A DNA stretch of 64,000 bases from Ardenticatenaceae bacterium (GCA_020634245.1 JACKCC010000013.1:248001-312000), one strand, 5' to 3'. Positions 1 through 8,651 are shown, numbered from the stretch's first letter. Notes: a model not told the origin generated them from the letters alone. A program made the numbers and translations.

Positions 1-123
1 TTTGTAGGCGGCCGTGAAGGTGCGTCTTTCTGCTTTGGGCGTCCGGGGCAGTACCTCTGGATCAGGCCGGTTGTCGGCACCTATGCCATTTTTGTTGAGT
101 TTCTCTCCATTCTTTTGTGTCAT
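1..123 (-). CDS. IS3-type transposase OrfA, N-terminal fragment cut by window edge
   Basis: Forty-one codons can be read from an ATG at 123 down to the window edge. The fragment is polar and ends in RRTFTAAYK, the start of the helix-turn-helix typical of IS3-family OrfA proteins, in which a phrase such as RRxFTAEYKLxIL follows a 30-40 residue polar lead. A ribosome-binding site (AGAGGAA) lies about five bases upstream of the ATG. The rest of the element lies outside the window. Its outer end is probably in the AT-rich stretch around 160-182, but no terminal repeat can be confirmed without the other end. The family assignment rests on this short motif only. Confidence 0.6.
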   Translation of the reverse strand, partial: MTQKNGEKLNKNGIGADNRPDPEVLPRTPKAERRTFTAAYK

Positions 124-180
124 GATGTTCCTCTTCGCCCTCAAATTCTACACTAAATTCTGAGTATGAAGTGTCCCACC

Positions 181-429
181 CTATATTGACACAATGGGGA
201 ACGCCATTATTATTCCTGCAATATCAGGGCCAAGCAACGAGGTAAGCATCAATATTATAGATAGTTCAACACAAGCAGCGCCAAAAGGAATTGCTCCATA
301 TACAATGGCTTGAGGGGGGAATATTCGCGGCCCCAAATACCATTTCTTGTAGGTTCCATTTAATGTTAAGACACCAATATAAATAAGGCCCAAGCCGGCT
401 AGTCCAAAGAACAAAACACCTACTATCAT
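181..429 (-). CDS. small membrane protein, unknown
   Basis: An 82-residue ORF with two strongly hydrophobic segments (about residues 3-22 and 48-75) joined by a loop containing KKWYLGPRIFPP, suggesting two membrane passes. Its ATG overlaps the stop of the upstream minus-strand reading frame by four bases (ATGA), as in translationally coupled genes. I do not recognise a family. The region lies between an IS fragment and a kinase gene, and the upstream partner looks frameshifted, so this could be decaying DNA rather than an active gene. Confidence 0.4.
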   Translation of the reverse strand: MIVGVLFFGLAGLGLIYIGVLTLNGTYKKWYLGPRIFPPQAIVYGAIPFGAACVELSIILMLTSLLGPDIAGIIMAFPIVSI

Positions 430-675
430 GGTATACTTTCCAATGGCTGAAGATTTCTGGTTTCTTGATTGAATCCCCCGCCTTCTATGATAACTGAGGC
501 TACCTCACCGGTAAATAAACTATAACCAGTTGCCACGACAATTGTAACCACAACACCGACAGGGCCAGTAACTCCAATAGCAGCCACCCCCCGCTTCGGC
601 GCGGTCTTCGTCAAGGCGCTGCGGCCGGCGTGCCCGCCGCGCCGCTTTCGTTTCTTGCCAATTTACCAATTCCAT
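426..675 (-). pseudogene. frameshifted small membrane protein gene
   Basis: Reading starts at MELVNWQETKAARRARRP at 675, just after a GGGAGG sequence, and runs in one frame to a run of six G (on the minus strand, near 588-593). In that frame it then becomes Cys/Trp-rich nonsense. One base over, the same DNA encodes a clean hydrophobic segment (VAAIGVTGPVGVVVTIVVAT) and continues to a stop at 426. A one-base indel in the G run would join a charged N-terminus to one transmembrane helix. It could be a real mutation, programmed slippage or a sequencing error. No family is recognised. Confidence 0.35.
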
Positions 676-849
676 CATGCCTCCCGCTTTTTCGTCAATT
701 TTGAGGGCGTCTGGGATGTTTGTCAAATGGTTTGGCGTTTTTAAACAATCAACAAAAAATAGATAGCGAGAAACGGCCGTTCCCCCTCTATCTCTCGCTC
801 TACCCTCTAGCTCTTTCCCTTCAACCAAAAATATGCCACAATAATTGGC

Positions 850-2484
850 ATGGCCTTAACCCACCGCTCCCAATCAACTCGGCCGCAGGCATTAACCGCC
901 CTGCGCGAAATCGCCCACGCCCTCAGCACCACCGGCGACCTGGATTCCAGCCTCGACCTCATCGCCCGCAAGACGACCGAGGTGATGCACGTCGATTCCT
1001 GCACCATCTACCTGCTCGACCCGGACGGCGAGCGGCTGCGGCTGCGCGCTTCCACCGGCCTGGCCCGGCGGGCGCTGGGCCGGGCGACGCTCAAAGTGGG
1101 CGAAGGGATGACCGGCTACGCCGTCCAGCGCAACGAGCCGGTTTACGCCCAGGACGCCCAGCACGATCCCCATTTCAAACTCATTGACGAGGCCGAAGAA
1201 AGCGCCTTTCATTCCCTTCTAGCCGTTCCCCTGCTGCTGGATTCGACACCCATCGGCGCACTGAACGTGCAGACCATCCAGCCCCACACCTTCACATCGG
1301 AAGAAATCGAAGTCATTGCCTTGATTGGTGAATTGGCGGCCGGGGCGCTGGTAAAAGTCCAGCTTTTGGATAAGCAGAAGCGGCAAATCGAAGAGATGCG
1401 GGCGCTGGCTCAGGTGAGTGAAGTGGTCACGTCGCCACAGTACCTGGATGACATTTTGGACGTGGTGACGGAGATGGCGGCGCAAACAATGGATGCGGCC
1501 GTTTGTTCGATTTTTTTGTTGGACGAGACAGAAACCCACCTGGAACTGCGCTCAGCGCAGCGGACAACGGCCGTTTACCAAAACCGCCCGCCCTTGCCCA
1601 TCAATCAAGGCGTCATCGGACTGGTCGCCCAAACTGGCCAACCAATTTACGTGGCCGACGTGCGCAGCGATCCGCGCTATGTGGGGCAGGAGATGGCTCG
1701 CAGTGAAGGGTTGGTCTCGCTGCTGTCCGTGCCGTTGAGCGTCCGCGACCGGGTGATTGGCGTGTTGAACTGCTACACGGCCGTACCCCACCAATTCAGC
1801 GAAGAACAGCAGGCCCTCTTCCTCACCCTGGCCAATCAGACCGCCCTGGCCATCGAAAATGCGCGGCTGGTGACGAATACGGCCGTTATCCGCGAAATGC
1901 ACCACCGCATCAAAAACAACCTGCAAACCGTGGCCATGCTCATGCAAATGCAAATCCCCGACGCCGAGCGGCTCAACACCCGCCAGGTGCTGGAGACCAA
2001 CATCCACCGCATCCACACCATTTCCGCCGTCCACGAAGTCCTGTCCGAGCGCGGCTTTCGGCTGGTGGACGTTAAAGACGTGCTGGAACGCATCATCCAG
2101 ATGACGGCCGAAACGATGACCGCCCCGGCGCAGGACATCCGGCTCACTGTCCACGGCGAAGCGCTAACTCTGCCCAGCCGGGCGGCCACCTCGCTGGCGC
2201 TGGTGGTCAATGAGCTGGCCCAAAATGCCCTGGAACACGCCTTCAAAGGGCGTGCCACAGGCCGGGTAGAAATCTCGCTGGGCCGCTCGCCCGACGAGTT
2301 GATCATCCTGGTAAAAGATGACGGAACCGGCCTGCCGGACGAACTGCCGCACAGTTTGGGGCTGGAGATAGTGGATACGCTGGTCAAAGAGGATTTACAC
2401 GGCCGTATCAAATTCAACCGTCTTACTCAGGGAACAGAAGTCAGCATTCGTATTCCCCGCACTGTTGAACAGGAGATGGAGTGA
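850..2484 (+). CDS. GAF-GAF sensor histidine kinase, HisKA_2 type
   Basis: A 544-residue soluble kinase with no membrane segment or signal peptide. Two GAF domains occupy about residues 20-165 and 185-335. A HisKA_2 phosphoacceptor region follows with the motif MHHRIKNNLQ (H351/H352), then a HATPase_c domain with NELAQNALEHA and DDGTGLP. This is the kinase class of PdtaS and EutW, which phosphorylate ANTAR regulators that act on RNA. The next gene, overlapping its stop, encodes exactly such a regulator, so they form a two-component pair. The ligand of the GAF domains cannot be told from sequence. No good ribosome-binding site is visible before the ATG. Confidence 0.9.
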   Translation: MALTHRSQSTRPQALTALREIAHALSTTGDLDSSLDLIARKTTEVMHVDSCTIYLLDPDGERLRLRASTGLARRALGRATLKVGEGMTGYAVQRNEPVYAQDAQHDPHFKLIDEAEESAFHSLLAVPLLLDSTPIGALNVQTIQPHTFTSEEIEVIALIGELAAGALVKVQLLDKQKRQIEEMRALAQVSEVVTSPQYLDDILDVVTEMAAQTMDAAVCSIFLLDETETHLELRSAQRTTAVYQNRPPLPINQGVIGLVAQTGQPIYVADVRSDPRYVGQEMARSEGLVSLLSVPLSVRDRVIGVLNCYTAVPHQFSEEQQALFLTLANQTALAIENARLVTNTAVIREMHHRIKNNLQTVAMLMQMQIPDAERLNTRQVLETNIHRIHTISAVHEVLSERGFRLVDVKDVLERIIQMTAETMTAPAQDIRLTVHGEALTLPSRAATSLALVVNELAQNALEHAFKGRATGRVEISLGRSPDELIILVKDDGTGLPDELPHSLGLEIVDTLVKEDLHGRIKFNRLTQGTEVSIRIPRTVEQEME

Positions 2485-3035
2485 TGCGCATTTTGATCGC
2501 TGACGACGAATCGATCATCCGCCTAGGCTTGAAGAAGATGCTGCAAGAGATGGGACACGAGGTGGTAACGGCCGTGAACGGCCGTGAAGCCATCGGCATG
2601 GCCCAAACCCAGCAGCCCGATTTGGCCATTTTGGACATCAAAATGCCCTACACCGATGGCCTGCAAGCCGCCCAAACCATCAGCCGCAGCCACCCCCTGC
2701 CCATCCTGCTCCTCACCGCCTTCAGCGAACAAGATTTAATCGACAAAGCCACCGATTTGCCGATTCACGGCTACCTGGTCAAACCGGTCAAACCGGCCGA
2801 ACTCAGCGCCGCCATCGCCATTGCCCGCAAGCGGTTTGAAGAAAGCCAGGCGCTGGCCCAACGCACTGCTGATCTGGAAACCGCGCTTGCCGAACGCAAA
2901 CTCATCGACCGGGCCAAAGGCAAATTGATGGAAACCGGCATGAGCGAAGCCGAGGCGTACCAGGCGCTGCAAGCTTACGCCCGGCAAAGCCAGCAAACTG
3001 TCGCCCAGGTCGCCCGTGCGCTCTTGAAAAAATGA
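2484..3035 (+). CDS. response regulator with ANTAR RNA-binding domain
   Basis: The receiver domain (residues 1-120) has the acidic pocket IADDE, the phosphorylation site D51 in ILDIKMPYTDG, and the conserved Lys in VKPVKP. The C-terminal ~55 residues, beginning LIDRAKGKLMETGMSEAEAYQAL, are a typical ANTAR domain, which binds paired hairpins in leader RNA and prevents termination. The start is the ATG at 2484, overlapping the kinase stop as TGATG, with AGGAGA seven bases before it. A GTG three bases earlier is too close to that site. It is the cognate partner of the upstream kinase, and its RNA targets are not evident here. Confidence 0.92.
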   Translation: MRILIADDESIIRLGLKKMLQEMGHEVVTAVNGREAIGMAQTQQPDLAILDIKMPYTDGLQAAQTISRSHPLPILLLTAFSEQDLIDKATDLPIHGYLVKPVKPAELSAAIAIARKRFEESQALAQRTADLETALAERKLIDRAKGKLMETGMSEAEAYQALQAYARQSQQTVAQVARALLKK

Positions 3036-3039
3036 GCAT

Positions 3040-3130
3040 TCATGCGTTATAACGTCATTCGTCATACGTCAACGACCTGTGGGAAAATGATGCGTCACGC
3101 ATGACTGATGACGCATAAGCCAATGACGTA
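3040..3130. repeat. GACGCATGACG-type iterated-word palindrome, copy 1
   Basis: The spacer after the ANTAR regulator repeats variants of CGTCATNCGTCA on the left and their reverse complement (GATGACGCATAA, ATGACGTATGAC) on the right, so it can fold as a long imperfect hairpin. Related copies lie at 24097-24155, 29018-29098, 44583-44645 and 60788-60830, always at gene junctions. Confidence 0.7.
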
Positions 3131-3134
3131 TGAC

Positions 3135-3171
3135 AAAAAAGCCCTCCCGGTTTCCCCAGGAGGGCTTTTTC
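3135..3171. terminator. intrinsic terminator, bidirectional
   Basis: An 8-bp stem (GCCCTCC / GGAGGGC with flanking A-T pairs) is bounded by A6 on the left and T5 on the right. It lies just after clpC on the minus strand and also downstream of the ANTAR regulator on the plus strand, so it can serve both. Confidence 0.8.
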
Positions 3172-3188
3172 GATTAATCAACCTCAAC

Positions 3189-5669
3189 CTAAAAAGTATC
3201 GGCCGTTTCCGATTCTTCAACAACCGGGATCGGCGGGGCACTTTCCAGCCGGGTGAACGTCAATTCACCGCCGGCTTCATCAATGCGGATGCGGTCCCCG
3301 GCCTTGAACTCACCCTTCAGCAAGCGCACCGAAAGCGGGCTTTCCACAAAGCGCTGCAAGGCTCGTTTTAACGGCCGTGCCCCGAAATCTTTGTCATAAC
3401 CCTGGGACGCCAGCCACTTCTGAGCCGCTTCCGTCAGTTCGATGGTCAGGCCGCCGTGTTCAGACAACCGCTCCTGCACCTCTTTCATTTGCAGCAGCAC
3501 GATTTTTACCACATCGTCTTCACTCAACGGCTCAAAGATGATGATTTCGTCAATACGATTGATGAATTCGGGCCGGAAGGTCTTCTTCAATTCATCCGAA
3601 ATCCGCTGGTGTTCGGCCTGCTCGTCGGCATCGCGAATGCTGGCAAAACCCAGCGCGCCCGATTTTTTGACAAAGGAAGTGCCAACGTTGCTGGTCATGA
3701 CGATGACCGTGTTGCGGAAGTTGACCACACGCCCTTGACCATCGGTTAAACGGCCGTCATCCAGCAGCTGCAACAAGGCATTCCACACATCCGGGTGAGC
3801 TTTTTCGATTTCATCAAAGAGGACGACGGAGTACGGCCGTCGCCGCACCTGCTCCGTCAACTGGCCGCCCTGGTCATAACCCACATAGCCGGGAGGCGCA
3901 CCAAACAAGCGGCTGACCGTATGCTGTTCGCGGTATTCACTCATATCCACCCGAATCAGCGCATCCTCATCATCAAACAAAAACTCAGCCAGCGCCTTGG
4001 CCAGCTCCGTCTTGCCTACGCCAGAGCTGCCCAGGAAAATAAATGAACCAATCGGGCGGCGCGGGTCACTCAACCCGGAACGGCTGCGCCGGATCGCATC
4101 TGACAGCGCCTCAATCGCCCGGTTTTGACCGATAATCCGCTCATGAAGCCGTTCTTCCATTTGCAGCAGCTTCTCGGCCTCGGTCTCCATCATCTGCGTC
4201 ACCGGAATACCGGTCCACGAAGCCACCACTTCGGCTATATCATCGTCATCGACAACTTCGTCCAGCATATTTTCTGCCTGCCAGACATGGCGCGCTTCGG
4301 CAAATTCACTTTCCAGCCGCAGCCGTTCTGCCCGTTTGATGGCCGCCCGCTCATAATCGCGCACTGTGTGGGCTTCCTCTTCTTCCAGGATGTGCTGGTC
4401 CAATTCTTTCTTCAATTCCTTGAGATTAGGCGGCAGCGTATGCAGCGCTACCCGCAGTTTAGCTGCCGCTTCATCCATCAAATCAATCGCCTTATCCGGC
4501 AGTTGTCTATCGGTCACATAACGGTGGGAAAGTTTGGCCGCTGCTACCAACGCATCATCCGAATACGTCACTTTGTGATGGGCTTCATAACGGTCACGCA
4601 GACCGCGCAGCATTTCAATCGTCTCTTCCACATCTGGCTCATCCACAAATACAGGAGCAAACCGGCGCTCCAGGGCACTGTCTTTTTCAATGTATTGGCG
4701 GTACTCATCCATCGTCGTGGCTCCCACACATTGCAGTTCGCCGCGCGCCAGGGCCGGTTTGAGCATATTGCTGGCATCCATCGCCCCCTGCGCCGACCCG
4801 GCGCCAACCACGGTGTGTAGTTCATCAATGAAAAGGATGATTTCGCCTTGGGCCTGCTCGATTTCGTTCATTGCCGCCTTGAGACGTTCCTCAAATTCAC
4901 CACGGAAACGGCTGCCGGCAATCATCGCCCCCAAATCGAGGGAAACGACTTTTTTATTGAGCAGATTCTCTGGCACATCACTGGTGATGATTTTCTGGGC
5001 CAGCCCTTCTACGATGGCGGTCTTGCCTACACCGGCTTCACCAATCAGAACAGGATTGTTTTTGGTACGGCGGCTGAGCACCTGAACCACACGCAAAATC
5101 TCATCATCCCGGCCGATAACCGGGTCCAATTTGCCTTCGCGGCCCAGTTTGGTCAGGTCACGGCTGTATTTTTCCAGGGTGCGGTAGCGATTTTCGGCCT
5201 GCCGGTCGGTAACTTTTTTGCCGCCGCGCAAATCTTCAATGCCGTTCAGGACGCGCTCGCGAGTAACGCCAAACTCCTGCAAAATGCGGGCCGAGGCGGT
5301 GTTACGCTCGCTCATAATGGCTAAGAAGATATGTTCGGTAGAAATGAACTCATCTTTGAGCCGGTTGGCTTCACCCTGGGCCAGTTCCAGAACCGTGCGG
5401 ATGCGCGGGGTGTAGAAAATCTGGCCAACGCCGCCGCCATAGACAGCCACTTTGGGGCTGGCGCGCAGTTCTTCGTCGAGGCGGTTTTGCATGGCGGCTA
5501 CATCGACGCTAAGTTCGTTTAATAATTGGGGAACGGCTCCATCTTTTTGTTCCAAAAGGGCCAAAAACAGGTGCTCGGTGTCTACCTGGGTGTGCCGGTA
5601 ACGTTGGACAATTTCGTATGCACGGGCGGCAGCATCCTGGGCGCGCTCGGTGAATCGGTCAAATCGCAT
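3189..5669 (-). CDS. clpC: ClpC-type AAA+ unfoldase
   Basis: An 826-residue Hsp100 ATPase that unfolds proteins, normally for the ClpP protease. It has two N-terminal Clp_N repeats (residues 1-145), a first AAA+ module with Walker A GEAGVGKT near 210 and Walker B IILFIDE, and a second module with Walker A GSSGVGKT near 548 and Walker B VVLFDE. The middle domain (EEEAHTVRDYERAAIKRAERLR) is short. That separates ClpC from ClpB, whose coiled coil is about twice as long. Residues 625-680 contain the usual loop region, but no ClpP-binding tripeptide could be confirmed. An AAGGA site precedes the ATG. No CIRCE element is visible upstream, and clpP is not in the window. Confidence 0.93.
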   Translation of the reverse strand: MRFDRFTERAQDAAARAYEIVQRYRHTQVDTEHLFLALLEQKDGAVPQLLNELSVDVAAMQNRLDEELRASPKVAVYGGGVGQIFYTPRIRTVLELAQGEANRLKDEFISTEHIFLAIMSERNTASARILQEFGVTRERVLNGIEDLRGGKKVTDRQAENRYRTLEKYSRDLTKLGREGKLDPVIGRDDEILRVVQVLSRRTKNNPVLIGEAGVGKTAIVEGLAQKIITSDVPENLLNKKVVSLDLGAMIAGSRFRGEFEERLKAAMNEIEQAQGEIILFIDELHTVVGAGSAQGAMDASNMLKPALARGELQCVGATTMDEYRQYIEKDSALERRFAPVFVDEPDVEETIEMLRGLRDRYEAHHKVTYSDDALVAAAKLSHRYVTDRQLPDKAIDLMDEAAAKLRVALHTLPPNLKELKKELDQHILEEEEAHTVRDYERAAIKRAERLRLESEFAEARHVWQAENMLDEVVDDDDIAEVVASWTGIPVTQMMETEAEKLLQMEERLHERIIGQNRAIEALSDAIRRSRSGLSDPRRPIGSFIFLGSSGVGKTELAKALAEFLFDDEDALIRVDMSEYREQHTVSRLFGAPPGYVGYDQGGQLTEQVRRRPYSVVLFDEIEKAHPDVWNALLQLLDDGRLTDGQGRVVNFRNTVIVMTSNVGTSFVKKSGALGFASIRDADEQAEHQRISDELKKTFRPEFINRIDEIIIFEPLSEDDVVKIVLLQMKEVQERLSEHGGLTIELTEAAQKWLASQGYDKDFGARPLKRALQRFVESPLSVRLLKGEFKAGDRIRIDEAGGELTFTRLESAPPIPVVEESETADTF

Positions 5670-5699
5670 GTGTTATTTCCTTGTAATCGTTGGTTGGCT

Positions 5700-5822
5700 G
5701 AAAATTTAACCGCAGAGGCGCAGAGAACGCAGAGTTTTTTTGGTTTTGTGGTTTTCGCTTTTCAGTCAAGCAATCTTTCTATAAATTTTCCCGGAAACTT
5801 CGAGTTTCCGGGAAAATATTCA
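5700..5822. repeat. spacer with CGCAGAGG words and a TTTCCCGGAAACT hairpin
   Basis: This holds a copy of the common dispersed phrase AACCGCAGAGGCGCAGAG (5708-5735) and a near-perfect hairpin at 5784-5820 (AATTTTCCCGGAAACTT, loop CGAG, then TTTCCCGGGAAAATATT-like). The hairpin could end transcripts of the 5902-6324 gene's neighbours, but it lies between clpC and the 3' end of the next minus-strand gene and upstream of clpC. Confidence 0.5.
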
Positions 5823-5901
5823 TCTCACAGGGAAGAAGATACTTTATTTGAATTGGATTCTCGTTAGAAACTGGTCAGGTTGCCCGGTTTTCATTTTTTG
5901 T

Positions 5902-6324
5902 TCACAAAATGCGTGTGCCTTCGGCTTCGTAACCGTCACCCCAGGCCATGATTTTGGCGGGTGTGATTTCGATGAGCCGCCACACGGCCGTTTCATCATA
6001 GCGAAAATCCCATTCATATTTGTGGTAAAAATAATCGGCCAGCCGGTCAACCGTGTTCCGGTCGGCGACATGGGCTTCTCCTTCGATGATGACCACACTG
6101 GCCGTGTCGGGCAGGGAGAGGGCGACGTTTTGGTTGTGGTACATGTTGGTGTATTTTTGGGTGTCGGAGCCGGTTGCCAGATAAATCCGTTCGTCCAGCC
6201 AGATGAACCAGACGGGAACGAGGTGGGGACGGCCGTCATGGCGCACCGTCGCCAGCCAAATCGTCATTTCCCGGCCCAATCGGGCCTCAATCGCCCGCCA
6301 CCGGGCTGGATTCCGTCGTCTCAT
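5902..6324 (-). CDS. PNPOx-fold flavin/F420-binding protein
   Basis: A 140-residue protein of the pyridoxamine-phosphate-oxidase-like split-barrel superfamily. It shows the usual order: WLATVRHDGRPHLVPVWFIW (strand pair with RPHLVPV), IYLATG, a KYTNMYHNQNVAL stretch, VIIEGEAHVAD, and a C-terminal PAKIMAW. The closest named group is the small F420-dependent or FMN-binding proteins of the Rv1155 type, which reduce or bind deazaflavin, but the cofactor cannot be decided from sequence. It is a single gene with spacers on both sides, and length is normal for the family. Confidence 0.75.
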   Translation of the reverse strand: MRRRNPARWRAIEARLGREMTIWLATVRHDGRPHLVPVWFIWLDERIYLATGSDTQKYTNMYHNQNVALSLPDTASVVIIEGEAHVADRNTVDRLADYFYHKYEWDFRYDETAVWRLIEITPAKIMAWGDGYEAEGTRIL

Positions 6325-6339
6325 TGCCTAATGATTATA

Positions 6340-6440
6340 CTTTATGTGGTAGGCGAGTGGCGAGTAAGCGGGTAGCGCGTGGGCGAGTACCTACATACAA
6401 CAAGCACATGAACTCGCAAACTCGCAGACCCGCAACCTCT
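6340..6440. repeat. GCGAGT iterated-word palindrome
   Basis: The left half repeats GGCGAGTGGCGAGTAAGCGGGT and the right half its complement (AACTCGCAAACTCGCAGACCCGC), giving a long imperfect hairpin between murI (3' end) and the PNPOx gene (5' end), both minus strand. It is one of the locus-specific word palindromes of this window. Confidence 0.6.
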
Positions 6441-6443
6441 GAA

Positions 6444-7301
6444 TCACTTCAGTTGGCCGTCGTGCCACACGGCCGTTTTTACCACAATCGGAAATGACAG
6501 CATCTGATTGGCAAACTGTTCCAGCCGGGCTGGCGGGCCAGTGGTGATGGCAGTGACGGGGTGAACGGCCGTATCCTCTGCTAACAACTCATTTTCGCGC
6601 AGCAGCCGAATCGTCTGCCGCACGACAGCGGGCGCGGGATCGATAATGGTCACAGCAGGGCCGGCGATTTTTTCCAGTAACGGCCGTACAAATGGATAAT
6701 GCGTGCAGCCCAAAACCAATGTATCCACCCCCTGAGACACCATCGGCACAACACAGGCCCGCAGCATCGTTTCCGTTTCCGGCCCATCAATATTGCCAGC
6801 CTCAATCAAGTCTACCAACCCCAGGCACGGATTCTCAAACACGTCTACGCCCTGGCCAAAGCGGGCCATCAAAGCCTCATAGCGCTGGCTCTCAAACGTG
6901 CCCGCCGTGGCCAGCACGCCGACTTTGCCGCTTTTCGTTTGCCGCGCCGCCGGTTTAACAGCCGGTTCCATGCCCACAAAAAGCACGCCGGGAAAGGTCT
7001 GGCGCAAATGGGTCAGGGCCGCTCCGGAAGCGGTGTTACAGGCAACGACGATGATTTTTGCCCCAAGCTGCAATAAATAGTGGGTGATTGCTTCGCTAAA
7101 AGCACGAATCTGGGTTAATGAACGGGAACCGTAAGGCACGTTGGCCTGGTCGGCCAGGTAAAGAATTGGTTCGTGGGACAGTTCAGCCCGCAGATGGCGC
7201 AGGACAGAAAGTCCGCCTACGCCGGAATCAAAAACAGCAACGGGACGATTGACGACTTGTACTGAGCGCAGTCGAAGTATTGATGATTGGTTATTGGGCA
7301 T
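6444..7301 (-). CDS. murI: glutamate racemase
   Basis: A 285-residue enzyme converting L- to D-glutamate for peptidoglycan. It shows the N-terminal VAVFDSGVGGLSVL, the first catalytic Cys in VVACNTASGAA, the second in LVLGCTHYPF, and DQANVPYG, all diagnostic. The ATG at 7301 overlaps the upstream amidotransferase gene by 11 bases, implying coupled translation. The first ~18 residues (NQSSILRLRSVQV) precede the normal family start. They are encoded by a stretch reading CTTCGACTGCGCTCAGTAC, a widely dispersed bacterial intergenic repeat, so the N-terminus looks extended by repeat DNA. No alternative ATG or GTG lies closer to the conserved core. Confidence 0.95.
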   Translation of the reverse strand: MPNNQSSILRLRSVQVVNRPVAVFDSGVGGLSVLRHLRAELSHEPILYLADQANVPYGSRSLTQIRAFSEAITHYLLQLGAKIIVVACNTASGAALTHLRQTFPGVLFVGMEPAVKPAARQTKSGKVGVLATAGTFESQRYEALMARFGQGVDVFENPCLGLVDLIEAGNIDGPETETMLRACVVPMVSQGVDTLVLGCTHYPFVRPLLEKIAGPAVTIIDPAPAVVRQTIRLLRENELLAEDTAVHPVTAITTGPPARLEQFANQMLSFPIVVKTAVWHDGQLK

Positions 7302-8055
7302 TCACCATGGCCGCTTCTACCAAACCTTTGAACAAAGATAACATAGTTGGATCGTCGTGAATGAGGTTTTCCGGGTGCCATTGGACGCTGACGGCGAAGG
7401 GGTGACCGGGTATTTCGATGCCTTCAACCAGACCGTCGGGAGCAACGGCCGTTGCCCGCAGTTCTGGCGCTAAATCCCGCACACCCTGGTGATGCAAGCT
7501 GTTAACGTTGATCTCGGTTTTACCCATCAAGGCGGCAATTTGGGAATCGGGAACGGCCGTTACCGAATGGGCAATGTAATTGCGCGGAAGCTTACGATAA
7601 TTATCGTGCCGAATGGCGTGGGGCATAAATGTCTGCACATCTTCCCAAAGTGTGCCGCCCAGAGCCACATTTAACACCTGGTGCCCGCGGCAAATAGCCA
7701 GCAGCGGTTTCTGCATCTTCACCGCCTGACGTGCGACCACAATTTCCACCCGATCCCGATCTGAATCGATGCCATACATGGTTTCGTGCGCACCGGCCCC
7801 ATAAACCGATGGTTCGATGTCGCCGCCACCGGGCAACAAGACACCATCGACTCTGGTCAATATCTCAGTCAGTTCCCCATCACCCAATCCCAAAGGAATC
7901 AGCACCGGCAGCCCACCGGCGGCCACAATGGATTCAATGTAGGAGGGCATTAACCCGATGATTTCGATAGGCGGGAACTGGTCGGCCATTTTGCGATAGG
8001 TGGTGAGTCCGATTAACGGCCGTTTCCCTGAAACTGACTGCGCGAACGAAAACAT
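7291..8055 (-). CDS. class I glutamine amidotransferase-like hydrolase, peptidase C26
   Basis: About 254 residues, related to gamma-glutamyl-GABA hydrolase PuuD. It has the N-terminal PLIGLTTYR, LLPGGGDIEPSVYG, the nucleophile elbow AICRGHQVLNVALGG (catalytic Cys in CRGHQ), and the C-terminal VSVQWHPEN supplying the catalytic His. The start is placed at the ATG at 8055, which has GGAGA seven bases upstream; an in-frame start at 8112 reads through a spacer repeat. It overlaps murI by 11 bases, an operon of two glutamate-related enzymes. The substrate is inferred to be a gamma-glutamyl compound. Confidence 0.88.
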   Translation of the reverse strand: MFSFAQSVSGKRPLIGLTTYRKMADQFPPIEIIGLMPSYIESIVAAGGLPVLIPLGLGDGELTEILTRVDGVLLPGGGDIEPSVYGAGAHETMYGIDSDRDRVEIVVARQAVKMQKPLLAICRGHQVLNVALGGTLWEDVQTFMPHAIRHDNYRKLPRNYIAHSVTAVPDSQIAALMGKTEINVNSLHHQGVRDLAPELRATAVAPDGLVEGIEIPGHPFAVSVQWHPENLIHDDPTMLSLFKGLVEAAMVNAQ

Positions 8056-8102
8056 AAAATTCTCCAACGTTAACTGCCTTGATAGTTGTTCAATTCCAAA
8101 GG

Positions 8103-8165
8103 TAACAGTCACTTAAATACAACTTGAATTTTCCCATCCCCTCTGGGGAAAAGTGACTATCACCT
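8103..8165. repeat. GTGACAGTCAC palindrome family, split copy
   Basis: AACAGTCACTT and its partner AAGTGACTATCACCTGA are separated here by a longer loop that itself contains TTTTCCC...GGGGAAAA. It is related to the compact copies at 28843, 32965 and 58412. It lies just upstream of the C26 gene start. Confidence 0.5.
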
Positions 8166-8185
8166 GACCGCTTACGCTTGATAAA

Positions 8186-8222
8186 CAAAAAGGGTGAAAG
8201 CTTGAAAACTTTCACCCAAAAA
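8186..8222 (-). terminator. intrinsic terminator after rplS
   Basis: A perfect 9-bp stem GGGTGAAAG / CTTTCACCC is followed on the minus strand by a T5 run. It is placed 55 bases after the rplS stop. The A/T tracts on both sides also allow plus-strand use. Confidence 0.8.
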
Positions 8223-8277
8223 TAAACTCAATTCATCAGCAACGACAACACATCATTGCCACCGACATTCCGGCGAA

Positions 8278-8634
8278 TTAATAGATACGCTTTTCCCGCA
8301 GGCGGGCCGATTTGCCGGTACGTTCGCGCAAGTAATAGAGTTGAGCACGGCGCACATGGCCATGACGATGCACTTCAATCTTGTCAATGCGCGGCGAACG
8401 CAGCAAAAAGGTACGTTCCACACCAACCCCGTTGGAAGCGATACGGCGTACCGTAAAATTGCGGTTATTGCCACTGTTGCGCAAACGAATAACGACGCCA
8501 CGTACCAACTGAATACGTTCGTTGCGGTCGCCCACATTAATGCGCAAATGAACTGTCACGTTATCGCCTACGCGAAGCTGCGGCAGGGTTTCGTTATCTT
8601 CTTTATCAAAAGCTTTTAATAGTAAATCAGACAT
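8278..8634 (-). CDS. rplS: 50S ribosomal protein L19
   Basis: A 118-residue protein with the L19 core: VGDNVTVHLRINVGDRNERIQ, GVVIRLRN, FTVRRIASNGVGVERTFLLRSP, and the basic tail YLRERTGKSARLREKR. It contacts the 16S rRNA at the subunit interface. The start is the ATG at 8634, with GGAGAG eight bases before it; a longer frame from 8685 would translate the leader hairpin. The gene stands alone rather than in the common rimM-trmD-rplS operon, with its own promoter and structured leader. Confidence 0.96.
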   Translation of the reverse strand: MSDLLLKAFDKEDNETLPQLRVGDNVTVHLRINVGDRNERIQLVRGVVIRLRNSGNNRNFTVRRIASNGVGVERTFLLRSPRIDKIEVHRHGHVRRAQLYYLRERTGKSARLREKRIY

Positions 8635-8651
8635 GGCCAACTCTCCAACAA

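Noticed and set aside
720..1212. Several other long frames over the first kinase gene
   Set aside because: Proline/arginine-rich or low-complexity shadows of a GC-rich coding sequence whose true frame has clear GAF domains.
5670..5850. CIRCE or other heat-shock operator before clpC
   Set aside because: No TTAGCACTC-N9-GAGTGCTAA-like pair; only repeat words and one hairpin are present.
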